From Deltaproteobacteria bacterium (lineage in GTDB: Bacteria; Desulfobacterota; UBA8473), in assembly GCA_030643245.1 (NCBI GenBank), contig DAOWME010000140.1, positions 1 to 8,000 of the forward strand: a DNA stretch of 8,000 nt, written 5' to 3'. Positions 1 through 6,123 of the stretch are shown in pieces. Positions within the stretch are counted from its first letter, which is position 1; every line of letters starts with the position of its first letter. The translations under genes were made by a program, and so were the position numbers. The notes below the pieces were generated by a model. The model worked only from the letters and a program-made list of their open reading frames with translations. It was not told the origin of the DNA and did not search any database.

Positions 1-133
1 GGCCAACTTTTAAAATAGACATACGAGACTTTTCATCCCATTACACATTCAGCCTTATGCAAGACTGTAGTTCATAAGAAGCAAACGAAGCAAGTAGGCG
101 GCAAGCGGTAAACTTGACCAACTGCACAGCTTG
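1..133 (-). repeat. Partial copy of MITE-like element A, inverted relative to 3601-3846, cut by the window edge
   Basis: Bases 37-129 match the reverse complement of 3605-3697 without gaps at 82 of 93 positions (my count, about 88%). Weaker similarity continues leftward towards base 1, so the copy probably runs off the window. It contains the same core (GCAAACGAA, GGCAAGCGGTAAAC) and ends in AACTGCACAG, the element's terminal repeat. The likely end is base 133. The next eight bases (AAATTTTT) are followed at once by an opposite-facing terminal-repeat core (142-157). Whether these eight bases are a target duplication cannot be told, because the other end lies outside the window. Confidence 0.75.
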
Positions 134-157
134 AAATTTTTCGACCTGTGCAGTTGG
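118..157. terminator. 12-bp perfect inverted repeat just after the regulator gene; possible terminator made of two repeat ends
   Basis: CCAACTGCACAG (118-129) and CTGTGCAGTTGG (146-157) are perfect complements separated by 16 bases. The stem starts about 10 bases beyond the stop codon of the minus-strand regulator gene, where a terminator would be expected. In that orientation there is no run of T after the stem, so intrinsic termination is uncertain. The arms are the terminal-repeat cores of element A facing each other, so the hairpin may simply be a by-product of insertion. Confidence 0.4.
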
Positions 158-167
158 GCTAAACCCT

Positions 168-1580
168 CTACCCAACCCGGTACTTCTTCATCTTTCGATA
201 AAATGTGGATCTACCCCACCCCAACAGCTTGGCGGCACCCGTGCGATTTCCTCTGGATTGGGCAAGGGCTTCTATAATCATATGCCTCTCCATCTCATCC
301 CAATCGAATGGGTTGGCACCTTTGGGGAGAGACCTTCTCTTCAGAAAGGGGTTCGGCGTATAATAAGGATGGCTTATCCTATCAACGGTTTTCGGTTTGT
401 TAACGGCCAAAGATTCATTCAAGTATGAGGAGAGGTGGGCAGAACGAATCGTGTCATCCTGACACAGGTTGACGGCAAATTCTATTATGTTTCTCAACTC
501 CCGAACATTGCCGGGATACGGATAATTCAACATAACCGGGATAGCATCGGAGGAAAATCCTTTTATCCGTTTATTAAAAGTCTTGGCGAAGTGCTGGACA
601 AAGTGATTCATCAAGAGCCTGATATCGTCCCCCCTCTCCCTCAATGGGGGTAATTCAATCTGGACAACCTTCAGACGAAACATCAGGTCCTGTCGAAACG
701 TCCTCTGCCTCACCATTTCATCTAGGTCCCTGTGCGTAGCAGCTATGACTCTGGCGTTCGATTTCACCGGTTTGTTACTACCGAGGGGGTAAAACTCCTT
801 ATCATCAAGGAACGTCAGCAATTTGACCTGGAGAGGTAATGGAAGATCGCCTATTTCCGTGAGGTAGATAATTCCGTTGTTAGCCAGACGGAATCGTCCG
901 GGTTTGTCTTCAATCGCCCCCGTAAATGCCCCGCGCCTGTGTCCAAACAGCTCAGATTCCAAAAGGTTCTCAGGCAAAGCACCGCAATTGATCTTAATGA
1001 AAGGTCCATTGGCCCGACTGGAAGAGTGATGTATCGCCTCTGCCAGCAAATCCTTTCCAGTTCCGGTTTCGCCGGTTATAAAGACCGAAGAATCAGTTTG
1101 AGAGATGAGTTGCAGTGTACTGAATATCTCTTCCATCTGAGGGCTTTGTCCAATAATATTGTAGTGATGGTAGGGGTCCTGGATTTTCTGATCAACTTCC
1201 TTTACCAGAGATATGTCTTCAATTGTTTCAATGAATCCAACATGTTGTCCATCAACGTTCTGCAATTCCGAGACATTGATCATCACAGGTATCTTCTGCC
1301 GGGCCATGTTGATGATATCCCCTTCTACGCTGATGGAGTCTTCCTTTCCCAAATTCTCTGTAGCCGGGCATTTCTTCGTACAGAGGTTGTTTCTCAAGAT
1401 ATACCGGCAAGGAACACCATAGGCATCTTCTCGATCGACGCCGGTAATGGCCTCCATAAAGCGATTCATGGTATGAATGCGAAGGTCAAGGCCAATGAGT
1501 GCCACTCCTATGGGTATAGTGTCCAGAACCTCCCTGATGTCTAATCTGTGGTAATCAATTTGCCATCTTTCCTTTTTCAT
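168..1580 (-). CDS. PAS domain-containing sigma-54-dependent transcriptional activator, Fis-type HTH
   Basis: This 470-residue cytoplasmic protein should activate transcription from sigma-54 (-24/-12) promoters by ATP-driven remodelling of RNA polymerase. An N-terminal PAS domain (about residues 15-125) is the likely sensor and carries three cysteines in a loop (C58, C67, C71). The AAA+ domain (about 142-375) shows Walker A GETGTGKD (170-177), the sigma-54 contact loop GAFTGA (217-222), an arginine-finger segment FRQDLMFRL (295-303) and the PPLRERGDDI block (311-320). Walker B is unusual: the expected LDE reads LTE, with Thr241 for the Mg-binding aspartate, while Glu242 is kept. A Fis-type helix-turn-helix (about 428-467, with AAKLLGWGRSTFYRKMKKY) closes the protein at normal length. 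The ATG at 1580 is preceded only by weak GAGCGG-like bases. There is no receiver domain, so it is not a classical response regulator. The target is unknown. The upstream minus-strand decarboxylase genes are candidates by position, but no -24/-12 promoter was recognised here. Confidence 0.95.
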   Translation of the reverse strand: MKKERWQIDYHRLDIREVLDTIPIGVALIGLDLRIHTMNRFMEAITGVDREDAYGVPCRYILRNNLCTKKCPATENLGKEDSISVEGDIINMARQKIPVMINVSELQNVDGQHVGFIETIEDISLVKEVDQKIQDPYHHYNIIGQSPQMEEIFSTLQLISQTDSSVFITGETGTGKDLLAEAIHHSSSRANGPFIKINCGALPENLLESELFGHRRGAFTGAIEDKPGRFRLANNGIIYLTEIGDLPLPLQVKLLTFLDDKEFYPLGSNKPVKSNARVIAATHRDLDEMVRQRTFRQDLMFRLKVVQIELPPLRERGDDIRLLMNHFVQHFAKTFNKRIKGFSSDAIPVMLNYPYPGNVRELRNIIEFAVNLCQDDTIRSAHLSSYLNESLAVNKPKTVDRISHPYYTPNPFLKRRSLPKGANPFDWDEMERHMIIEALAQSRGNRTGAAKLLGWGRSTFYRKMKKYRVG

Positions 1581-1711
1581 GTCCGCTCAGGATAAAAGTC
1601 TTTGGCCAAATACACGGCACGGGGTATCCTTTCCCTTGTTGTTCGTTCATATGGTTGAAAATAACAGTGGAGATTACGCTCTTGAACCTGTCAGACCAGA
1701 AGAACCCTGGT

Positions 1712-1731
1712 GGGAGGGGTTAGGGGGAGGG
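1712..1731 (+). other. Intergenic G-quadruplex motif (four G-runs) in the gap between the regulator and OadG-like genes
   Basis: The 244-base gap 1581-1824 holds no convincing gene. Its one distinctive feature is four G-runs of 3, 4, 5 and 3 bases separated by A, TTA and A, which fits the usual G3+N1-7 quadruplex pattern. The Gs lie on the plus strand, the template strand for the flanking minus-strand genes, so transcripts of this gap would be C-rich. An open frame on the plus strand here (from 1579) looks like non-coding sequence and overlaps the end of the OadG-like gene. Confidence 0.5.
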
Positions 1732-1824
1732 AAATTCCTAGGGGCACACCAGTTGAGTGTTTACCGGGATAAAAAGACTATCCACGACAGGACTACGAAA
1801 CCGTTTGAGGAAGATGATTTGACT

Positions 1825-2292
1825 TCAGCCGGCCGCGTTTCTTGCCTCAGTCCTTTTGACCAGACCGGATATGATTTTTCCCGAGATGTACATTCCAAGG
1901 AACAGGAACGTCAGTACCACAAAAACCCCAATATACCTGAGGACAAGGGTCCCGATTATCCAAGTCCAGTTGTCCTTCACTATAGTAATGGTGGTTTCCT
2001 TTCCTGTTCTTTTTGATATGGTGATGGAATGCCAGGGTCGACTCCCATCGTCTTCAATATAGGTGGCATCTCTCCACTCACGAAACTTGATGTCCTTAAG
2101 GCCTTCCAACGTATCCCTATAAAATGTAACTACCTCATCATGAGATAAATTAACCTTCAATTCCAATCGGTCGCCGGTTTTTTTGATAGTCCTTCCTTCA
2201 TGGATAACGGGAACTCCCAAAAAATCTTCGGCAATCGAGTAAATCGGGAAAAACAGCACTACAATCAAGATAATAAGCACGTAATTCTTCAT
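1825..2292 (-). CDS. Small secreted or membrane-anchored protein with an OadG-like C-terminal transmembrane segment; possible accessory or gamma subunit of the sodium pump decarboxylase
   Basis: A 155-residue protein. Residues 1-21 form a hydrophobic signal segment ending in a cleavage-like SIA-E. Residues about 22-108 form a hydrophilic, probably extracytoplasmic domain with a motif around LSHDEVVTFYRDTL and GSRPWHSITISK. A transmembrane helix follows (about 112-137), then a basic tail (SGLVKRTEARN) expected in the cytoplasm. The helix plus tail resembles the short gamma subunits of oxaloacetate-type decarboxylases (OadG family: one helix followed by a charged tail). Here it is placed at the C-terminus behind an extra domain. 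The ATG at 2292 was chosen because GGAGAAGG lies seven bases upstream and the signal segment starts there. A longer frame to 2388 would overlap the beta-subunit gene and add unconvincing sequence. The gene begins 79 bases after the beta-subunit stop on the same strand, so the two are probably cotranscribed. A role in the pump is inferred from context and topology. Confidence 0.75.
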   Translation of the reverse strand: MKNYVLIILIVVLFFPIYSIAEDFLGVPVIHEGRTIKKTGDRLELKVNLSHDEVVTFYRDTLEGLKDIKFREWRDATYIEDDGSRPWHSITISKRTGKETTITIVKDNWTWIIGTLVLRYIGVFVVLTFLFLGMYISGKIISGLVKRTEARNAAG

Positions 2293-2371
2293 TCTCAACC
2301 CTTCTCCAATGTAATTTAGATATACGTTATGTATCACTTGATCTGAGGGTTTTCTCAAGGAAACCATACCC

Positions 2372-3514
2372 TCAGTCAAACATGGCAATAAACATCCCTG
2401 CTGCCGACGCTGAGCCTATGACGCCTGCGAGGTTCGGTCCTACCGCGTGCATCAGAAGGTGATTCGATCTGTCATATTTTATACCTTCAGTCTGAGCAAC
2501 CCGTGCTGCCATTGGGACTGCAGAAACCCCGGCTGCGCCGATAAGAGGATTGATCTTTTCTTTAAGGAACATGTTCATAATCTTGACAGTCAAGATCCCA
2601 CCTATGGTACAGACTGCAAAATCTAAAAGGCCCAAACCGAAGATGAAAAGCGGCTTCCAGCTCAGGAATTTGTCCGCTTGCATTGTAGCCCCTACGGAAA
2701 TGCCCAAGAGTATGGTAACAATATTCATGAGCGAACCCTGGGCTGTCTCTGTTAGTCTCCCCACAACACCGCTTTCTTTCATCAGATTGCCGAGCATAAA
2801 CATGCCCATCAAAGGGATGACACTAGGAACGAGGAGCGCAATTATACCTGAAGTTATTAAGGGGAAAAGGATTTTCTCTCGTGTTGAAACTTGTCGCAAC
2901 TGACGCATGCGGATCTTTCTCTCCGCTGGAGAGGTCATGAGTCTCATAATAGGAGGTTGGAGGAGAGGAACCATTGCCATGTACGAATAGGCTGCCAGCG
3001 CATTTGGCCCGAGGAGATGGGGCGCAAGGTGCTGGGTTAAGTAAATGGTTGTGGGACCATCAGCGCCTCCAATGATGCTCACAGAGGCAGCTTCCTTGAG
3101 CGTGAAGCCAACCAGAACAGTACCGGTAAAAGTGATAAAAACTCCTAACTGTGCGCCGGCGCCGATGAACAGGGTTTTAGGATTTGCGATAAGGGGACCG
3201 AAATCGGTCATGGCCCCTAAACCCAAAAAGATAAGGCAGGGCATAACCTCCCATTTGAGACCATAGTGGTAAAACACCTGGAGGAGTTGGGGGTGACCAT
3301 GAGAGTGGCCCATGAGGGGAACCAGGGGGAAATTGACGATAAAGATTCCGAACCCTATGGGGAGAAGCAATAGAGGCTCATATTTTTTTACGATCGCGAG
3401 ATATACGAAGAGACAGCCCACACCCCACATAATAAGGAGTTTCCACTGAAGGTTATATATCCCTGTTGTCTGGAGCGTACTATACAACATGTCCAGTATT
3501 TCATTGAGAGTCAT
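2372..3514 (-). CDS. oadB: Sodium ion-translocating decarboxylase beta subunit (OadB/GcdB/MmdB family)
   Basis: This 380-residue polytopic inner-membrane protein belongs to the beta subunits that decarboxylate carboxybiotin and pump Na+ out of the cell. Family hallmarks are clear: GIGAMTDFGP-like GLGAMTDFGPLIANP (98-112), the signature GGADGPT (149-155) with the Na+-binding aspartate D152, AYSYMAMVPLLQPP (175-188), and SAVPMAARVAQ (331-341) with the conserved serine and arginine, followed by HAVGPNLAGVIGSA. The length matches the shorter GcdB/MmdB forms rather than OadB of about 430 residues. The ATG at 3514 has AGGAG (3521-3525) six bases upstream. The alpha (carboxyltransferase/biotin carrier) subunit is absent from the window, so the substrate (oxaloacetate, glutaconyl-CoA, malonate or methylmalonyl-CoA) cannot be read from context. 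The symbol names the family only. The downstream neighbour is the OadG-like gene. Confidence 0.95.
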   Translation of the reverse strand: MTLNEILDMLYSTLQTTGIYNLQWKLLIMWGVGCLFVYLAIVKKYEPLLLLPIGFGIFIVNFPLVPLMGHSHGHPQLLQVFYHYGLKWEVMPCLIFLGLGAMTDFGPLIANPKTLFIGAGAQLGVFITFTGTVLVGFTLKEAASVSIIGGADGPTTIYLTQHLAPHLLGPNALAAYSYMAMVPLLQPPIMRLMTSPAERKIRMRQLRQVSTREKILFPLITSGIIALLVPSVIPLMGMFMLGNLMKESGVVGRLTETAQGSLMNIVTILLGISVGATMQADKFLSWKPLFIFGLGLLDFAVCTIGGILTVKIMNMFLKEKINPLIGAAGVSAVPMAARVAQTEGIKYDRSNHLLMHAVGPNLAGVIGSASAAGMFIAMFD

Positions 3515-3565
3515 CGAAGTCTCCTGTGTTGAAATGCTTAAAAACTGCTAAATCGTTAAAAATTA

Positions 3566-3593
3566 ATGATATGCAAATAGAACTGGTTGTCAC
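3566..3593 (-). promoter_or_regulatory. Candidate sigma-70-type promoter for the decarboxylase block
   Basis: Read on the minus strand, GTGACA (3593-3588) and TATCAT (3571-3566) are separated by 16 bases. Each differs from consensus at one position. The predicted transcript would start about 45 bases upstream of the beta-subunit ATG. The -35 box overlaps the first base of the 8-bp duplication (3593-3600) next to element A, so the insertion sits directly behind the promoter. No -24/-12 promoter was recognised. Confidence 0.45.
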
Positions 3594-3600
3594 ACTTTTT

Positions 3601-3846
3601 CGACCTGTGCAGTTGGTCAGGTTTACCGCTTGCCGGCTACTTATTTCGTTTGCTTGTTATGAACTACAATCTGTCATAATGTTGTATGTGTAATGGGTTT
3701 ATACGTCTTTTATGTATATTTGGATGTTGTCCAGGTCCTTACGTATAACAAGCAAACGAAACAAGCAGCCGGCGCTTAACGCAATCCTGTTATCTGAATC
3801 ATCGTAGACACTTCAAGACGCTAGGTATGTGTAACTGCACAGATCG
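3601..3846. mobile_element. MITE-like element A, 246 bp, nested inverted repeats, exact 8-bp flanking duplication
   Basis: The ends CGACCTGTGCAGTT (3601-3614) and AACTGCACAGATCG (3833-3846) are inverted repeats with one mismatch in 14. Inside lies a second, longer inverted repeat: 3632-3660 and 3745-3773 pair over 29 bases with two mismatches, and weaker similarity runs outward from it. The octamer CACTTTTT abuts the left end exactly (3593-3600) and recurs exactly at the right end (3847-3854), as expected of a target-site duplication. It encodes no protein and is far too short for a transposase, so it would move only with help from elsewhere. An inverted partial copy lies at 1-133. Eight-bp duplications are made by several insertion sequence families (for example IS66 and ISL3), and I cannot assign one. 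Confidence 0.8.
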
Positions 3847-3854
3847 CACTTTTT

Positions 3855-4119
3855 TCCAAAATGAGTTTGTAAATGTAAAAGAGCTATCAATGTTTGTCAA
3901 GAAAAAAAGTCACAACTTCTCAATTACTCAGGGCAAATTACTGATGGCCCTTCGTTACTCTTGCCCGGATTTTTTAGGAAGATGGAAAATGTTATTATCC
4001 ATCGCGTCCCGTTGAATACGGAGGGGGACTATTCATCCGCGTCAGAAAGGCATGGGCAAATTTATCCGTGCCATCTCTGCCGCTAAAGGTCTTTACAAGT
4101 CCCATAGATATTGGTAGTC
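3855..4119. other. Gene-free AT-rich stretch; nothing convincing seen
   Basis: No credible gene. A 62-codon open frame (3827-4015) starts inside element A, has no ribosome binding site and looks like chance. An imperfect 24-base palindrome around an AAATTT centre (4049-4072, GGCA...TGCC) is the only structure noticed. Confidence 0.4.
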
Positions 4120-4138
4120 TAGTGCCCATCCATAAATT
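4120..4138 (+). repeat. Solo end matching the terminal repeat of element C
   Basis: CTAGTGCCCATCCATAAAT (4119-4137) matches the reverse complement of 7979-7997 at 18 of 19 positions. That segment forms the right end of element C. No partner end in the opposite orientation was found nearby, so this is either a remnant or an element truncated by later events. Confidence 0.55.
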
Positions 4139-4160
4139 GCTATTTCACGCAATCTCTGCG

Positions 4161-4187
4161 CCTGCCTGTGCGTAGCACGCAGACAGG
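4161..4187. repeat. Small imperfect hairpin repeat (12-base arms, TAG loop)
   Basis: CCTGCCTGTGCG and CACGCAGACAGG face each other across TAG, with nine Watson-Crick pairs, one G-T pair and two mismatches. No T-run follows and no gene ends here, so a terminator role is unlikely. It is directly followed by AGGTCAGACT, a decamer that also occurs inside element B (7429-7438 region). Confidence 0.5.
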
Positions 4188-4196
4188 TCAGACTTA

Positions 4197-4218
4197 GAAG
4201 TTATTTCGTCCCCGTCCC
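4197..4218 (+). repeat. Solo end resembling the right terminal repeat of element B
   Basis: Bases 4197-4218 match 7501-7522 at 19 of 22 positions (shared GAAGTTATTTC and CGTCCC). A corresponding left end was not found within this intergenic region. A second short match to B lies nearby: CGCTAACTTGAGG (4271-4283) against CGCCAACTTGAGG (7489-7501). The region looks like a degraded relative of B. Confidence 0.55.
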
Positions 4219-4231
4219 TAATAAGTCAAAC

Positions 4232-4290
4232 AGCCTCAACGGCTTAACAGCTAACAGCTCGCCCGAAGGGCGCTAACTTGAGGCTTTTCT
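4232..4290 (+). terminator. Terminator-like stem ending in TTTTCT, no gene upstream on this strand
   Basis: AGCCTCAA (4232-4239) pairs with TTGAGGCT (4278-4285), followed by TTTCT. Inside is a tight CGCCC-GAA-GGGCG hairpin (4260-4272) preceded by a doubled TAACAGC. The shape is that of an intrinsic terminator for plus-strand transcripts. No plus-strand gene precedes it, so it may be a structured part of a decayed repeat, or may insulate the decarboxylase gene from read-through. Confidence 0.35.
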
Positions 4291-4406
4291 AGGTTTCGAT
4301 CAGTCACTATCTATATATAATTAAGGTTATAAAATCAAGTTAAAAATTGTTTTTGAAATGATTGACGAACCCTATGATTTTGTAGTAAAAGAGTTGAAAA
4401 GAGTGG

Positions 4407-4443
4407 ATCGAGGATCAGGTGGCCTAGCCACCTGATCCTCGAT
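4407..4443. promoter_or_regulatory. Perfect 17-bp inverted repeat with 3-base loop upstream of the decarboxylase gene
   Basis: ATCGAGGATCAGGTGGC (4407-4423) and its exact complement (4427-4443) are separated only by CTA. The structure ends 40 bases before the ATG and leaves the ribosome binding site free. There is no T-run after it on the plus strand. A tentative promoter lies just upstream (TTGACG at 4362 with TATGAT at 4373 or TAGTAA at 4383, neither well spaced). If that is used, the hairpin would be the 5' end of the mRNA. It could instead be an operator or an attenuator. Confidence 0.6.
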
Positions 4444-4470
4444 TTGAGAGACACCAAGTGTGCCTGGCAG

Positions 4471-4478
4471 GGAGGAGG
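4471..4478 (+). promoter_or_regulatory. Strong ribosome binding site fixing the decarboxylase start
   Basis: GGAGGAGG lies five bases before the ATG at 4484. An upstream in-frame GTG at 4460 would place this site inside the coding region, so the ATG is preferred. Confidence 0.85.
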
Positions 4479-4483
4479 TTATT

Positions 4484-6109
4484 ATGAACACGGCAGAAGC
4501 GCTGCTTCACGCGTTGAAAGACCACGGCTCAAGACAAATATTCGGGATTCCCGGTGATTTCGTTCTTGCATTTTTCAAGGTAATCGAAGAATCGGGCATT
4601 CTTCCCCTTTACACTCTGAGCCATGAGCCGGCCGTTGGCTTTGCAGCGGATGCGGCCGCGCGGTTTAACTGCGCCATTTCCGTAGCGAGCGTAACCTATG
4701 GGGCCGGAGCGCTGAATATGGTCAATCCGGTGGCGGCCGCCTATGCTGAAAAATCCCCGGTGGTTGTTATCTCCGGTGGCCCGGGCGAGGGCGAAAGTCA
4801 TGCCGGTCTTCTGCTCCACCACCAGGCGAAGACCGTGGACTCTCAATTTGAGATATACAAGGAAGTCACTTGCGATCAAACAAGACTCGACGATTTACGC
4901 CGAGCCCCTGAGGATATCGCAAGGGTTTTGGCCAGTTGCCGTACAGATTCCCGACCGGTCTATATTGAACTGCCGCGCGACAAGGTTTTTGAACCCTGCC
5001 GACCCGTGACGCCCGTTAAACCCATTCCCCCCGATCCCGATGCACTTGAGGCCTGCGTTGATGAGATCCTGCTGCGCTTGGCCAAAGCGAGATCCCCAGT
5101 GTTGATGGTGGGTGTTGAGATCCGTCGTTACAACCTGGAAGACAAGGTCGCGGAAATGGCTCGCAAACTAGGACTTCCCGTGGTAACGGGCTTTATGGGC
5201 CGAGGACTCCTTGCCGATTCCGACGCGCCTCTGCTCGGCACTTACATGGGTATGGCGGGCACGGCGGAGATAACCCGTCTCGTTGAAGAGTCCGATGCCC
5301 TGCTACTTTTGGGCGTTATCCTGTCCGATACGAACCTTGGCGTGTCGGAACAGCAAATCGACCTGCGCAGAAGCATCCAAGCCCTTGAGGGCTGCGTAAG
5401 CCTTGGCTATCATACCTACCCCCATATCCCATTGAACTCCCTGGTGGACGCCTTGCTGGAGCGGCTCAAGGATCGCGCCGACGCAAAAGGAACTCCGAAA
5501 CCGGTTTATCCCCGTGGCCTCAAAGCGGATGACCAGCCCGTTACACCCACGGACATCGCCAAAGGTGTGAATGACCTTATGGACAGAGTGGGCCGCATGC
5601 CGATGGCCGTCGATGTTGGGGATTGCATGTTCACAGCCCTGGACATGGAGAACACGGACTTGGTGGCGCCGGGCTATTACGCCAGTATGGGCTTCGGAGT
5701 TCCCGCGGGACTCGGCATACAAGTGGCTACAGGCCGTCGTCCGTTGGTCCTGGTGGGTGACGGCGCTTTCCAGATGACCGGCTGGGAACTGGGCAACTGC
5801 CGCCGTTACGGCTGGGACCCCATTGTCCTATTATTCAACAACTGCAGCTGGGAGATGCTGCGGACCTTCCAACCCGAATCGAAATTCAACGAGCGGGATG
5901 AGTGGGGCTTTGCGCAGATGGCGGAGGGTCTCGGCGGCACAGGGATAAGGGTAAGAACCCGGAGAGAACTGCAGGAGGCATTGACCCGGGCCACCGCAGA
6001 TCGAGGTAAATTTCAGCTGATCGAAATTATGATACCCCGTGGGGCCCTTTCCAAAACCATGTTGCGCTTCACAGAGGCCATGAAACGCCTGCAGGGGGGA
6101 GAGGAGTGA
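4484..6109 (+). CDS. ipdC: Thiamine diphosphate-dependent indolepyruvate/phenylpyruvate decarboxylase
   Basis: A cytoplasmic enzyme of 541 residues that should decarboxylate aromatic 2-oxo acids (indole-3-pyruvate, phenylpyruvate) to the aldehydes. It fits the Azospirillum IpdC/phenylpyruvate decarboxylase type in length and in many blocks recalled from that family. Visible are GIPGD with D25, the cofactor-activating glutamate E48 in LSHEPAVGFAADAAAR, the paired histidines LLHHQ (H112, H113), SDTN with D282, GYYASMGFGVPAG (397-409), and the ThDP/Mg motif GDG (425-427) ending in NN (452-453). After NN it reads CSWEML, so the glutamate of classical pyruvate decarboxylases is replaced by leucine (L459), as in the Azospirillum enzyme. 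All catalytic positions are present. Its base composition is richer in GC than the flanking genes (39/60 in 5701-5760 against 25/60 in 6721-6780), suggesting acquisition by transfer. No aminotransferase or aldehyde oxidoreductase partner is present. It converges on the phosphofructokinase gene with a 14-base gap and no terminator seen. Substrate choice within the family is inferred. Confidence 0.92.
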   Translation: MNTAEALLHALKDHGSRQIFGIPGDFVLAFFKVIEESGILPLYTLSHEPAVGFAADAAARFNCAISVASVTYGAGALNMVNPVAAAYAEKSPVVVISGGPGEGESHAGLLLHHQAKTVDSQFEIYKEVTCDQTRLDDLRRAPEDIARVLASCRTDSRPVYIELPRDKVFEPCRPVTPVKPIPPDPDALEACVDEILLRLAKARSPVLMVGVEIRRYNLEDKVAEMARKLGLPVVTGFMGRGLLADSDAPLLGTYMGMAGTAEITRLVEESDALLLLGVILSDTNLGVSEQQIDLRRSIQALEGCVSLGYHTYPHIPLNSLVDALLERLKDRADAKGTPKPVYPRGLKADDQPVTPTDIAKGVNDLMDRVGRMPMAVDVGDCMFTALDMENTDLVAPGYYASMGFGVPAGLGIQVATGRRPLVLVGDGAFQMTGWELGNCRRYGWDPIVLLFNNCSWEMLRTFQPESKFNERDEWGFAQMAEGLGGTGIRVRTRRELQEALTRATADRGKFQLIEIMIPRGALSKTMLRFTEAMKRLQGGEE

Positions 6110-6123
6110 ACGCGGCCACGTCC

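Noticed and set aside
939..1544. Plus-strand open frame of 201 codons
   Set aside because: It lies entirely opposite the sigma-54 activator, whose conserved motifs establish the minus-strand frame.
1579..2016. Plus-strand open frame of 145 codons
   Set aside because: It overlaps the well-supported end of the OadG-like gene, spans the G-rich gap, has no ribosome binding site and no recognisable domain.
2293..2388. Longer N-terminus for the OadG-like protein starting at 2388
   Set aside because: It would overlap the beta-subunit gene, and the ribosome binding site and signal segment both support the start at 2292.
3617..3790. Integron attC-like site in element A
   Set aside because: One GTTAAGC-like core box can be read at one end, but its required partner at the other end does not fit. 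The terminal repeats with an 8-bp duplication explain the region better.
3827..4015. A 62-codon open frame as a small gene
   Set aside because: It starts inside the terminal repeat of element A, lacks a ribosome binding site and shows no domain or membrane pattern.
4056..4074. Possible -24/-12 sigma-54 promoter on the minus strand (TGGCAC then TTTGC)
   Set aside because: The GG and GC elements are 13 bases apart instead of 10, and no gene follows in that direction at a suitable distance.
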